DNA of 64,000 nucleotides from JAWSVE01 sp033852115 (GCA_033852115.1 JAWSVE010000003.1:1-64000); one strand, 5' to 3'. Shown: positions 1-7,657, counted from the first letter of the stretch. The notes: generated from the sequence alone by a model not told the origin. Made by a program: numbers and translations.

Positions 1-184
1 CATCTTCGGCGATGTTGTTGTCTATCTCTCGTTTCTCGCCATACTCCCCCTAAAAACGCCAACTAGGCAATCGTCGCGCCCGTGTAAACGTATATCGTAG
101 CCCCACAATAAATCGATAGATCAAAAGGGTCAACAAGGTCATTCGAGCCGTTATAAAACCTAAAACAACTGCTAAGCTTTTTAA

Positions 185-958
185 ATGAACAGCTTACAGT
201 GTTACATGACAGGTAAATTGAATTTGCGTTTGGCGACAATTGTCGTTCTGCTGCTTAGCCTGAGTAGAGTACCTTTGATAGGGGCTGCTGAATATATTGT
301 TGGTGTTGAGACAATCAACTACAAGCCATATTACTACCTTGAAAATGGCGAGTATCACGGATTTGCACGTGAACTTTTTGACGGATTTTCACAATACTCA
401 GGGCATTCATTTACGTTTCGCCCATTACCAATTAACAGGCTCTATGAGGAATTCCGGAATGAAAAAATAGATTTCAAATTTCCGGATAATCCCAACTGGG
501 GAAGTGATGAGAAGAGGGGGCTGACGGTTTTATACAGTGATCCCGTCGTGGGGTTCATTGATGGTGTGCTCACTCTTTCTTCACGTGATTGTGAAAATAC
601 TCCCCTAAAATCTCTGGGGTATGTTCGAGGATTTACCCCCTGGCCTTATTTACCTGATATTGAGAAAAAAAAGCTCAAGGCGGTTCAGGTTAACGCGCTA
701 GAAAGCTTACTAAAAATGGTCAAAGCCGGTCGCATAGAGGCTGCCTTTGTCAATATATCGGTTGCACATGCCTTGATGAAAGATATGCAGATAACAAAAG
801 ATGAACTTAGTTTTTCTGAAGGTTGTCCGCATGACGCGTCAAATTATTTATTGTCTACTAAACGATATAGCGATGTTGTAACACAATTTAATGAATACCT
901 GGCTTCATCCAAAGTAGCAACGCTTCGCTCACAATATAATTTAGAGGTAAACGAGTGA
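185..958 (+). CDS. Periplasmic solute-binding protein, family 3-like
   Basis: The product looks like a periplasmic amino-acid-type binding protein (PBPb/SBP_bac_3 fold). It has a hydrophobic signal peptide at about residues 14-35 ending near GAAEY, then the usual start of the mature fold with an ETINYKPYYYLENGEYHGFARELFDGF pattern split over residues 42-68. Two cysteines, in RDCENTP and EGCPHD, could form a disulfide. No ATP-binding cassette or permease gene is adjacent. It is followed after 10 bases by an outer-membrane channel-like gene and then a histidine kinase, so it may feed a sensor and not a transporter. The start at 185 has a weak ribosome binding site. A second ATG at 206 gives a more typical signal peptide and is equally possible. 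The ligand is unknown. Confidence 0.8.
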   Translation: MNSLQCYMTGKLNLRLATIVVLLLSLSRVPLIGAAEYIVGVETINYKPYYYLENGEYHGFARELFDGFSQYSGHSFTFRPLPINRLYEEFRNEKIDFKFPDNPNWGSDEKRGLTVLYSDPVVGFIDGVLTLSSRDCENTPLKSLGYVRGFTPWPYLPDIEKKKLKAVQVNALESLLKMVKAGRIEAAFVNISVAHALMKDMQITKDELSFSEGCPHDASNYLLSTKRYSDVVTQFNEYLASSKVATLRSQYNLEVNE

Positions 959-968
959 GCAGGCTGTC

Positions 969-1769
969 ATGAAACAAGTGATTCGATTGTTGCTGTTGCC
1001 AGCGCTACTAACGTTCCTGTTGATATCTTCAGTATTCGGTTCCGAGTGGTCTGAGACTGAGCTGCACCTCCAATATGGCAACTTAGATGCGCCTTCTTTT
1101 GCCGGCGGCGAGACTGCAAGAACGTCAATTGTTACACTTCAAAATAGTAGTGGTTGGAAATACGGCCAGAACTTCTTTTTTGTCGACTTTGCCTTTGACG
1201 ATAATACCGACGGCTTTAATGAGGCCAGTGCTTTTGCCGAGTTTATCCCAACGCTTAATCTAAATGATGTAACAGGTAGCGACCTCTCTATTGGTCCTGT
1301 TAGAGCTTTGGGCTTAGTGCTGGGCTTAAACGTTGCGACATCCGCGAAAAAAATGAAGGTGATGCCGGGTCTAAAACTATTTTTTGATGCACCAGGTTTT
1401 GCATATCTAAACACCGACATAATGCGTTACATCGATAAGTCGCGGGGGTTGGATAAAGGCGGTGCTCCAGCCGAGGATGATAGCTGGCAAATAGATACTG
1501 CATTCCTCTTTCCCTTTTCGGTAGGCCAGCACCGATTTAGCGTGACTGGACACGTAGAATATGTCCATGCTCGGAAAAACGATTTAGGGGACGATATTCC
1601 CTATTCTGTTTTATCGCAAACTCAGTTTCGTTACGACCTTGGCCACGCTGTGTGGGAGCAAAAGGATCGACTATTTGTTGGAATCGAGTACCAATACTGG
1701 AGAAATAAACTCGGTGATCCATCAACGACGGAGTCAGCTCCGCAACTGCTTATAGTCTGGCGTTTCTAA
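969..1769 (+). CDS. Outer-membrane channel-like protein (Tsx/DUF5020-like)
   Basis: This is a predicted outer-membrane beta-barrel of 266 residues. It has a signal peptide (about residues 1-24, ending SVFG), alternating amphipathic strands rich in aromatic residues, and a C-terminal phenylalanine in the last strand (LLIVWRF), the usual barrel-assembly signal. The pattern WKYGQNFFFVDFAF followed by an acidic loop is like that of nucleoside-channel Tsx-type proteins and the DUF5020 family. The substrate cannot be told from sequence. It lies 10 bases after the binding-protein gene and one base before the histidine kinase, so the three are probably one transcript. Confidence 0.7.
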   Translation: MKQVIRLLLLPALLTFLLISSVFGSEWSETELHLQYGNLDAPSFAGGETARTSIVTLQNSSGWKYGQNFFFVDFAFDDNTDGFNEASAFAEFIPTLNLNDVTGSDLSIGPVRALGLVLGLNVATSAKKMKVMPGLKLFFDAPGFAYLNTDIMRYIDKSRGLDKGGAPAEDDSWQIDTAFLFPFSVGQHRFSVTGHVEYVHARKNDLGDDIPYSVLSQTQFRYDLGHAVWEQKDRLFVGIEYQYWRNKLGDPSTTESAPQLLIVWRF

Positions 1770-1770
1770 C

Positions 1771-3324
1771 ATGCGTAAGCTTATCGCCGAAATGAAACCG
1801 GTCAAAAAAGCGCTTGCCAAGCAATTAGTGAGCACTATTCTGGCGGCCTACTTCATAATTGCAATTGCTGTAACAGGATCGCAATTGTTCTACGACTTTT
1901 ACCATGAGAAAGAAAACCAACATCTGAAAATCGACTCCCTCATCAGAAACTTTGAAGGCTCTTTTAGTAGCGCATTATGGAACTATGATGAAGAGCAAGT
2001 GAAAGCACTTGTTGATGGCTTGGGTAACAATGAGGAAATTTTGGGTGTAGCCATAGTTGGTGGCGACGATTTTAGTTACCAGGTGGGCGAAGTAGGAGAG
2101 CTCAAACCCAATAGCCAGGTGCATAGTTTTTCTAAAACGTATACGCAGTACTACGCCATTCGATCGCCCGATCAGCCTCAAGAAATCATCGGAACACTTT
2201 ATGTATTCTCTGGGTTTGAAACAGTTTTCGCGAGAGCCTATACGACGTTTCTTGTATCGCTGTTGGCAGCATCCTTAAAAACGTTTGCATTGTGGTTGAT
2301 TGCAGTGAGGGTAATCAATCGATTTGTTGGTAAACCCATCAGTGCACTACAACAAGACGTCATCAGTCTTGACATTGAAGAGGCTAAAGATATATCCGCG
2401 TCAGAGAACGATGCATCACAAAATACCTCAAACAGTGATGAAAACGAACTAGATCGTTTGAAAGTATGTTTTCAAGCGCTATTCAATGAGTTACGAAACC
2501 AAAATTATATCATCAACAACCAAACAGCCAGCCTTGAACGTCTTGTCAATGCCAAAACCACGGAATTGCAAAGTACCATTGAGCAGCTTCGTCAAGCCAA
2601 TTCGATTAAAACCAACTTCTTAGCGAATATTTCCCACGAGTTACGCACGCCGTTAAATGCAATTATTGGGTTTAGCCGTCGCTTGGCTAGAAATAGCAAT
2701 ACCGAAAAGGTAGGAAGCGAAAACGAAGAAAAGAACAAAGAAATCTACGCAATTATTCTCCGCAATAGCGAAGCTTTATTAGACTTAATCAATAAAATGC
2801 TCGATATGAGTCGTATAAGCGGCGGTAACATATCACTCGTTAAAAAGCGGGTTGAGATTGGTGGTCTTATTGAATCGGCCGTAGAGCAAGTGAAATCAAA
2901 GCTCAAAGACAAATCCCTTAACCTTGAGTTAGCCATTACGCCTAATCTGTATGTCGAAGCTGATCCTGAGCGGTTGATACAACTCATTCAGAATTTGGTG
3001 TCCAACGCTATTAAATTCACCAATGACGGCTCCATCGCTATCAGTACCTCCAGTGAAGTACATAATGACGTTGCTGGTTGTACAATTTCGTTTCTCGATA
3101 CCGGCGTCGGTATCGCAGAGAATGAATTACCGATGTTGTTTCAGCACTTCCAGAAGTTAGGCGACGAAAACCTCAACACAGTGCCAGGCACAGGCCTAGG
3201 GTTAGCAATAGTCTATGAGCTAGTAAAACTCCACGGTGGTGAAATCAGGGTAGATAGCATCCTCGGGAAGGGTAGCTTGTTCCAAGTGTGGTTGCCGGAA
3301 TCAAGTGGTGAAAAACCCGCATAG
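1771..3324 (+). CDS. Membrane sensor histidine kinase
   Basis: This is an inner-membrane two-component kinase of 517 residues. Transmembrane helices lie at about 18-40 and 156-182, enclosing a periplasmic sensor of about 115 residues. Next come a linker/coiled coil (about 235-280), a HisKA domain with the phospho-acceptor histidine at about 289 in SHELRTPLNAIIGF, and a HATPase_c domain with N box (LVSNAIKFT), G1 (DTGVGIAENE) and G2 (GTGLGLAIVYELVKLHGG). No receiver domain is fused and no response regulator gene is adjacent. The upstream periplasmic binding protein gene suggests it could supply the ligand-bound sensor input, but that is inference. Confidence 0.9.
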   Translation: MRKLIAEMKPVKKALAKQLVSTILAAYFIIAIAVTGSQLFYDFYHEKENQHLKIDSLIRNFEGSFSSALWNYDEEQVKALVDGLGNNEEILGVAIVGGDDFSYQVGEVGELKPNSQVHSFSKTYTQYYAIRSPDQPQEIIGTLYVFSGFETVFARAYTTFLVSLLAASLKTFALWLIAVRVINRFVGKPISALQQDVISLDIEEAKDISASENDASQNTSNSDENELDRLKVCFQALFNELRNQNYIINNQTASLERLVNAKTTELQSTIEQLRQANSIKTNFLANISHELRTPLNAIIGFSRRLARNSNTEKVGSENEEKNKEIYAIILRNSEALLDLINKMLDMSRISGGNISLVKKRVEIGGLIESAVEQVKSKLKDKSLNLELAITPNLYVEADPERLIQLIQNLVSNAIKFTNDGSIAISTSSEVHNDVAGCTISFLDTGVGIAENELPMLFQHFQKLGDENLNTVPGTGLGLAIVYELVKLHGGEIRVDSILGKGSLFQVWLPESSGEKPA

Positions 3325-3516
3325 ACTTTCAATGCTCTTGTCGCTCGCCCATTCAGATAGATAGCCGTCAAATAGTTACCGATGTACCAACTGACGATAT
3401 TTTGGTGCATTGCGCTTCTTAGCGTTTTTCCTGCATTTCTCCCGTGTTTTAGCCTAGCCAACGAGCACTGACCGTGTTTACAATGGGTCTCGTGTTGCAC
3501 CAATGGAGCAGGGCAA

Positions 3517-4257
3517 TTGGCACAATTTTCATCCTCAGACCCGGCATTTCCGCCGAGCGCCACCCGCCCGACAAAACTCTTTTCGCCGGTCGAGCGGCCT
3601 GCCGTGCAATTTCCCATTCAATCCGTACACATCGACTGGGAGCGCCTTGTCACGAAACGGCCCATCGTCCTCGAAACCGTCGAAGAAATGCCCAGCTATT
3701 TATTAAAGCCCGAAGTCCTAACGCTCCTCGACGCTGAAAAACACCCCATGTACCGCCTCATCCTCGACATCATGTGGACGACTGGCGCGCGCGTCTCGGA
3801 AGTCTTAGCCTTAACACCCACAAGCTTTATTGATGATGGGTATGATTTTGGGGTGATGTTAAAAACTTTAAAACAACGGGCAGGGCGGCCGTCCAAAGCG
3901 TCCTTACAACGTTCGGCCAAACGCTATGTGCCGATTTTGGATCCGTTACTAAAAGACCGGTTACAAAGTTATTTGTGGGTGGGGCGTTACAACAAAAGCG
4001 AGAGGATATTTCCGATTGCGCGGCAAACCGTGAATCGCCACATCGATAGCATCGTCGACAAAATGGGCGGGGCGCCGTTTCGGATTAGTAGCCATACCTT
4101 TCGGCACAGCTTTGCGATTCATTTGCTATTGCATGGGCGGCCGTTGAAATACGTCAGCCAATTACTGGGGCATCGCTCGGTGGATTCCACCGAAATTTAT
4201 ACCAATGTATTGACCGCTGATGGGGTGCATTTTTTGGAAGGTGTGGATTTTCACTAG
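3517..4257 (+). CDS. Short tyrosine recombinase (phage-integrase family)
   Basis: This is a site-specific tyrosine recombinase with all main catalytic residues in place: Arg92 in GARVSEVL, His193 and Arg196 in HTFRHSF, His219 in QLLGH and Tyr228 in STEIYT. At 246 residues it is shorter than XerC-like enzymes of about 300, and the N-terminal arm-binding or SAM-like domain is reduced. It resembles plasmid resolvases such as ResD of F more than phage integrases. The given start is TTG. GTG at 3604 is an alternative and ATG at 3688 would still leave the catalytic domain whole, so the true N-terminus is unsure. A degenerate copy of its last 91 bases lies at 5266-5356. Confidence 0.85.
   Translation: MAQFSSSDPAFPPSATRPTKLFSPVERPAVQFPIQSVHIDWERLVTKRPIVLETVEEMPSYLLKPEVLTLLDAEKHPMYRLILDIMWTTGARVSEVLALTPTSFIDDGYDFGVMLKTLKQRAGRPSKASLQRSAKRYVPILDPLLKDRLQSYLWVGRYNKSERIFPIARQTVNRHIDSIVDKMGGAPFRISSHTFRHSFAIHLLLHGRPLKYVSQLLGHRSVDSTEIYTNVLTADGVHFLEGVDFH
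4167..4257 (+). repeat. Direct repeat copy 1: recombinase 3' end
   Basis: The last 91 bases of the recombinase gene recur at 5266-5356 without gaps. By hand alignment 72 of 91 positions match. The repeat covers the catalytic histidine and tyrosine region and the stop codon. Confidence 0.85.
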
Positions 4258-4384
4258 CAATCTCCGCTAGATGGCTCAGTCGAAAGTTGTATGTATAGGT
4301 GTACAGGTCTCTGTTTTCTGACCCGATATTCAAAAATATTTATATTTTTTCAGTGATTATATTTCAAACCCAGGGTATCGCCTT

Positions 4385-4451
4385 TGTGGATAAGCCTCGT
4401 ACCCCTTTGGAGCGCTGGATTAGCGACCACTGACCCCCTAAGTTATCCACA
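4385..4451. promoter_or_regulatory. Pair of consensus DnaA boxes beside an AT-rich tract
   Basis: TGTGGATAA at 4385-4393 is the reverse complement of TTATCCACA, and TTATCCACA occurs again at 4443-4451 on the forward strand. Both match the DnaA box exactly. The AT-rich tract lies 20-60 bases to the left and could act as an unwinding element. This resembles part of a replication origin or a DnaA-titration site. No Rep, dnaA or gidA gene is nearby. Confidence 0.45.
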
Positions 4452-4575
4452 GATTTTCCCACAAAAACACGCCATTTTGTAACCTTGCGTTTAGCCCAAA
4501 ACCGCATTATCTTGTATGTGCGTTTTTACCAACCACTATATCTAGGGGTTGCTCGCTCGAGTGAGCTTGGATAAA

Positions 4576-4609
4576 AAAACCCCAAATCGCGCCAACGAAA
4601 TGGGGTTTT
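4576..4609. terminator. Possible intrinsic terminator hairpin
   Basis: AAAACCCCA (4576-4584) pairs with TGGGGTTTT (4601-4609) around a 16-base loop. An A tract on the left gives a seven-T run when read on the minus strand, and four Ts close the stem on the plus strand. Confidence 0.4.
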
Positions 4610-4630
4610 GGTGTACGTAGACGCGTTACC

Positions 4631-4732
4631 GGAGATCCGGGTATTCGAGCTTTCGTACGGGTGGAACCATGATGTTGTCGCGAATACCTACCTTAGTCAA
4701 TCCTAAAATACGAAATTGGGATGGGGATCTCC
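4631..4732. repeat. Nested inverted repeats
   Basis: GGAGATCC (4631-4638) is the exact reverse complement of GGATCTCC (4725-4732). Inside them GGTATTCG (4640-4647) pairs with CGAATACC (4681-4688). The structure lies just before a small gene (4762) and could be a structured leader or a recombination site. Confidence 0.4.
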
Positions 4733-4761
4733 ATTTTTTATAGACCTATTGGAGACCTATC

Positions 4762-4968
4762 ATGTCCTGTTATTACGTCAATCAAAATGCCCAATCCAAC
4801 GGCGATCACGAAGTACATGTCACCGGTTGTACTCGGATGCCAGAACCTCAGAACCGCAAATATTTGGGTGAATTCACCAGTTGCGCACCGGCTGTAAGAG
4901 AAGCGAAGAAAACCTACGCGCGTGCAAATGGTTGCTTTTACTGTTGCCGTCCTTGCCATACGAGTTAA
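4762..4968 (+). CDS. Small cysteine-rich conserved protein of unknown function
   Basis: This 68-residue protein has seven cysteines (C3, C23, C41, C58, C61, C62, C65) and several histidines (HEVH near 16-19, H66). The arrangement suggests metal binding, though none is proven. The pattern CYYVNQNAQSNGDHEVH and the C-terminal GCFYCCRPCHTS match a family of small conserved hypothetical proteins found in proteobacteria, as I recall it. The start is well supported by GGAG eight bases upstream of ATG. It is followed after 10 bases by the DUF2188 gene, so the two are probably co-transcribed. Confidence 0.8.
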   Translation: MSCYYVNQNAQSNGDHEVHVTGCTRMPEPQNRKYLGEFTSCAPAVREAKKTYARANGCFYCCRPCHTS

Positions 4969-4978
4969 GGAGTAGATC

Positions 4979-5203
4979 ATGGACAACTACTACATCAACA
5001 AAAAAGGCGATAACTGGCAACTCGTAAAGCAGGGCGCTTCAAGAGCCACATTAAAAGGCCAGACGAAGCAGGAAGTGGTTAAACAAACCAGCGAATACAT
5101 GGCCAATAAAGTCGGTTCTGTGAAAATCCAGAAACAAAATGGACAGTTTCAAGAAGAACGGACGTATCAGCGAAAAAATGATCCTAGGAGCACCAAGGGA
5201 TAA
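4979..5203 (+). CDS. DUF2188-family small protein
   Basis: This 74-residue protein matches the DUF2188 pattern: a short beta strand with an aromatic W (NWQLVKQGA), a TKQEVVKQTSEYMAN helix, then VKIQKQNGQFQEERTY. The function of DUF2188 is unknown. A clear ribosome binding site (AAGGAG, 7 bases before ATG) supports the start. It lies directly after the cysteine-rich small gene and is followed by a terminator-like hairpin, so the pair forms a closed two-gene unit between the two recombinase 3'-end repeats. Confidence 0.8.
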   Translation: MDNYYINKKGDNWQLVKQGASRATLKGQTKQEVVKQTSEYMANKVGSVKIQKQNGQFQEERTYQRKNDPRSTKG

Positions 5204-5209
5204 GCGAGG

Positions 5210-5240
5210 ATGAGAGAAGGCATCAGTCTTCTCTCATTTT
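5210..5240 (+). terminator. Intrinsic terminator after the DUF2188 gene
   Basis: ATGAGAGAAG (5210-5219) pairs perfectly with CTTCTCTCAT (5228-5237) around an 8-base loop, and the second arm is followed by Ts. It sits seven bases after the DUF2188 stop codon. Confidence 0.65.
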
Positions 5241-5265
5241 AATTGAAATATGTGAGTTAGTGAGT

Positions 5266-5356
5266 GGGGCATCGGTTCGTGTATTACAGCGGAATTTATA
5301 CGAAGGTATTGATCGCCGATAGGGTACATTTTTTAGAAAGTGTAGGTCTTCACTAA
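5266..5356 (+). pseudogene. Relic of a second recombinase 3' end (direct repeat copy 2)
   Basis: These 91 bases align without a gap to the end of the recombinase gene at 4167-4257, with 72 of 91 identical. Read in the matching frame they are still open and end with TAA. They keep the catalytic GH and the IYT tyrosine of the family (GHRFVYYSGIYTKVLIADRV in part). Nothing recombinase-like precedes the first GGGG, so it is a truncated remnant, or an attachment-site arm that carries the 3' end of a recombinase. Confidence 0.8.
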
Positions 5357-5414
5357 ATGTCCGCATACAACGCAAAGTAGAGGTTAGGTGTTTTTATAAT
5401 AAAGGTTAAACATA

Positions 5415-6590
5415 ATGAGTACTGATATATCAAAATTTCTTAAGAAAACACCAGTGAATTCGCTGCAAAAGTATTTTGAGACCAATAATACTGATCTAGC
5501 GGATAAAGTCGATTGGGGTGATAGCGAAAGCGCTGTTAGGAAATCGTTATTACAAATTTCTGAAGCGGCGGAAGGAGATATCTTAGCTCAACTCAAATCA
5601 AATTCGGAACGAATAATTGCGTTAACGGATGAGCTTGGCCAAAGCATCTTAAAGCATTTCGTTAGTGATAGTGATCTGCAAGAATACTATGACCTTGAGA
5701 ATGAGTATGATCGAGTTCTGTGGCTATTTTTAAAGGATTCTTCGCGGTTCAGGCAGGTTGAGGACTGTTGGTACACAGATACAGGCCGAAACGGGCGTAT
5801 GTGGGACGCATTTATAGGCCCTAAAAATATACCCGTTAGTAAAAGTGATATTGATGTTTTGGCCTTCAAGGACAAAATAATGGAGCTGTTTCGGGCAGTC
5901 GGAAAAATTCACATAGACATATTTGAAAGAACGCGTTCAGAGGGTGATGATAACCAAATAGAACTCATACAAATAATGGTCTACAGGGAAGATTTACCTA
6001 GCACTCAGCTTGCTTTTGAAGATGAGAGTCTAGTATCAAAAATAGTTCGGCCTGTTAAAGAAGTTGCATTGACTTACGAGCCGGAAAGTGGACACATCGA
6101 GGTTGTCGTTGAAGGCAAGGAAAACAGAAAAGCAATTCCAAAAATATTTTCAGAGACACTTCTAAAATCCCCCATTGAAGGTGAGAAAATACCCTTAAAA
6201 CACTACACCATTCAAAGCTTGCTTAAGCAGAGAACACTATCTTTTGATTCAGAAGATGGAATCGAGTCAGTTGATGTCACGATGCTCAAAGTTGCTCAAC
6301 CAAATAGCTACAATACTGTCACCTTGGATGTTGCTACAAAGGAAGAGCGTAGTATATACGAGATTTCAAAGGAGTATTTTGGCGAGAATGACCCACTAAA
6401 ATCTGGTTTTAAACTAAAACAAGTGAGAATCAGCATTAGATTTATGCCCGACGAAGATAGCAGGAGAGGAAAGATACTGCATGTAAAAATCCGAGAACCA
6501 AATGGGTGCGATCTAAAGAGCAAGTCCCAAAAAGAAAAGTTAATAGGTGACAAATACCTTGAGAAGTGGGAACTGGTTGAGATTATATAA
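5415..6590 (+). CDS. Unknown protein, first gene of an accessory pair
   Basis: I do not recognise this 391-residue protein. It is soluble by appearance, with no signal peptide or membrane segment. It starts with a helical, acidic N-terminal third (about 1-110) and has a WYTDTGRNGRMWDAF stretch near 119-133. The second half is rich in beta strands and contains an ordered C-terminal block (about 330-391) with VRISIRFMPDEDSRRGK and a KWELVEII end. Base composition is clearly more AT-rich than the flanking core genes, which fits transfer. The stop overlaps the start of the next gene (TAATG), so the two are translationally coupled. Position next to a ubiquitin-like operon in an island suggests defence or regulation; this is inference only. 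Confidence 0.75.
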   Translation: MSTDISKFLKKTPVNSLQKYFETNNTDLADKVDWGDSESAVRKSLLQISEAAEGDILAQLKSNSERIIALTDELGQSILKHFVSDSDLQEYYDLENEYDRVLWLFLKDSSRFRQVEDCWYTDTGRNGRMWDAFIGPKNIPVSKSDIDVLAFKDKIMELFRAVGKIHIDIFERTRSEGDDNQIELIQIMVYREDLPSTQLAFEDESLVSKIVRPVKEVALTYEPESGHIEVVVEGKENRKAIPKIFSETLLKSPIEGEKIPLKHYTIQSLLKQRTLSFDSEDGIESVDVTMLKVAQPNSYNTVTLDVATKEERSIYEISKEYFGENDPLKSGFKLKQVRISIRFMPDEDSRRGKILHVKIREPNGCDLKSKSQKEKLIGDKYLEKWELVEII

Positions 6591-7510
6591 TGAGCAATGG
6601 GGTGCAGAGAACCACAATAGAGAAGTTGCTGAAGATCAGTGAGACACAGGATGCAACTATCATTGAAAAGCTTGCCAGGGAGGAGTTTGGCGATTTATTT
6701 CAGGAATTGGTGGAGAGTGGCATTCTCACTCATTTTAAATTACTTAAATCGGTGGAGGTTTTCGACGGAGACTGTGAATTTTTTGCGGATATACAGCGCA
6801 AGGACGGAAAAAATATGTATTTTTCCGCTGCGGATGGCTGGGTTGCCGTTAATGATGAGGATATAAACCTATATCAAGTAAATTTCGAGTGGCTCTTGCG
6901 AAGGGTTATGGACGCTTTAGATATAGCAGATCGGCATACTCCAAAGGTTATTCTAGAAGGTAATATCTGGGCGTTAGGCCAGCATAGAATTGAAAAACAT
7001 AAGACGAATATTCTTACCGCTAGAAACATCATGAATGAAACTGTGTTAGATGATTTGAAAAATTATCTCAGCGCTCATCATAGTGTCCGCAACCCTGCAT
7101 TGATTATTGTTTTGGATCAATTTATTTCAGGGCATGTGTCGCTACCTCTTCAGAATGAGCTGATCAGAATCGATGAGGCTATTAAATGGGACAATGATAA
7201 GTTCGAGTTGAATACTGTTTTTCTTGCTAGCCGAATGGGAGGTTCTATAAGCAAACCTGGCTTTAGCAATGGATACAGAACATTGGTTTCAAATGGCGTG
7301 ACGTATGATTTTACTCCAAAGCAAAGTGAAGCGCTCGAATTTATGGATTCTGAGAATAAACCCGTTCATCAAACCGAAATATTAGCTCAAACTACATCGC
7401 AACAGGGTACAAAATTGAGAGAGTTGTTTAAACGTAAAGGTGGTGTTCATGCCGCTTGGGGGGAAATTATAAAAAGCGACAGTAAAGGAAATTATTGGCT
7501 TGAGTATTAA
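6590..7510 (+). CDS. Unknown protein, second gene of the pair, possible winged helix at C-terminus
   Basis: I do not recognise this 306-residue protein. It has no membrane segment. Residues about 240-306 (TPKQSEALEFMDSENKPVHQTEILAQTTSQQGTKLRELFKR, given here only in outline) read like a winged-helix unit: helix, turn, a QTEIL recognition-type helix, then WGEIIKSDSKGNYWLEY as a wing. The middle part (about 95-215) is mixed alpha/beta. The start codon overlaps the stop of the 5415 gene, so both are made from one message. A 147-base gap then separates it from the ubiquitin-like operon on the same strand. The gene is AT-rich like its partner. Function unknown. Confidence 0.75.
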   Translation: MSNGVQRTTIEKLLKISETQDATIIEKLAREEFGDLFQELVESGILTHFKLLKSVEVFDGDCEFFADIQRKDGKNMYFSAADGWVAVNDEDINLYQVNFEWLLRRVMDALDIADRHTPKVILEGNIWALGQHRIEKHKTNILTARNIMNETVLDDLKNYLSAHHSVRNPALIIVLDQFISGHVSLPLQNELIRIDEAIKWDNDKFELNTVFLASRMGGSISKPGFSNGYRTLVSNGVTYDFTPKQSEALEFMDSENKPVHQTEILAQTTSQQGTKLRELFKRKGGVHAAWGEIIKSDSKGNYWLEY

Positions 7511-7560
7511 TATCATTCTAAATTTTCGAATGACCGAAAAATAATCACTCTTCTGTAAAA

Positions 7561-7600
7561 TCACCCCAATTTTCACCCCTCCATCCCTCCAATTCACCCC
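7561..7600 (+). promoter_or_regulatory. Three TCACCCC direct repeats upstream of the ubiquitin-like operon
   Basis: TCACCCC occurs at 7561-7567, 7573-7579 and 7594-7600. The starts are 12 and 21 bases apart, near one and two helical turns, in a pyrimidine-rich stretch about 60-100 bases before the start codon at 7658. They could be operator sites. No clear -35/-10 pair was identified. Confidence 0.35.
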
Positions 7601-7657
7601 ACCTCCATTTGCAATACTGCACTCCGAAACGTTCAGCATTTTTTTGGAGTTAAAGCT

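Larger units (their letters stand above)
4258..4761. other. Non-coding segment with DnaA boxes and inverted repeats
   Basis: No gene is convincing here. The stretch starts with a tract almost free of G and C (about 4327-4365). It then has two perfect DnaA-box consensus nonamers in opposite orientation, a hairpin with A and T tracts at 4576-4609, and two nested inverted repeats between 4631 and 4732. The ribosome binding site of the next gene (TTGGAG) lies just upstream of 4762. Confidence 0.6.

Noticed and set aside
2..100. Open frame at the left edge that reads like the hydrophobic end of a membrane protein
   Set aside because: Only 32 codons are visible, with no recognisable motif, and other frames are equally possible.
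3474..3737. Alternative plus-strand frame over the recombinase start
   Set aside because: It overlaps the recombinase, which has clear catalytic motifs, and shows no family pattern.
4258..4761. Chromosomal oriC
   Set aside because: The usual neighbours (dnaA, dnaN, rpmH, gidA, mnmE) are absent and only two exact DnaA boxes are seen.
7511..7657. Possible CRISPR-like or minisatellite array from the repeated CACCCC
   Set aside because: Only three short copies without regular spacers; better described as possible operator sites.
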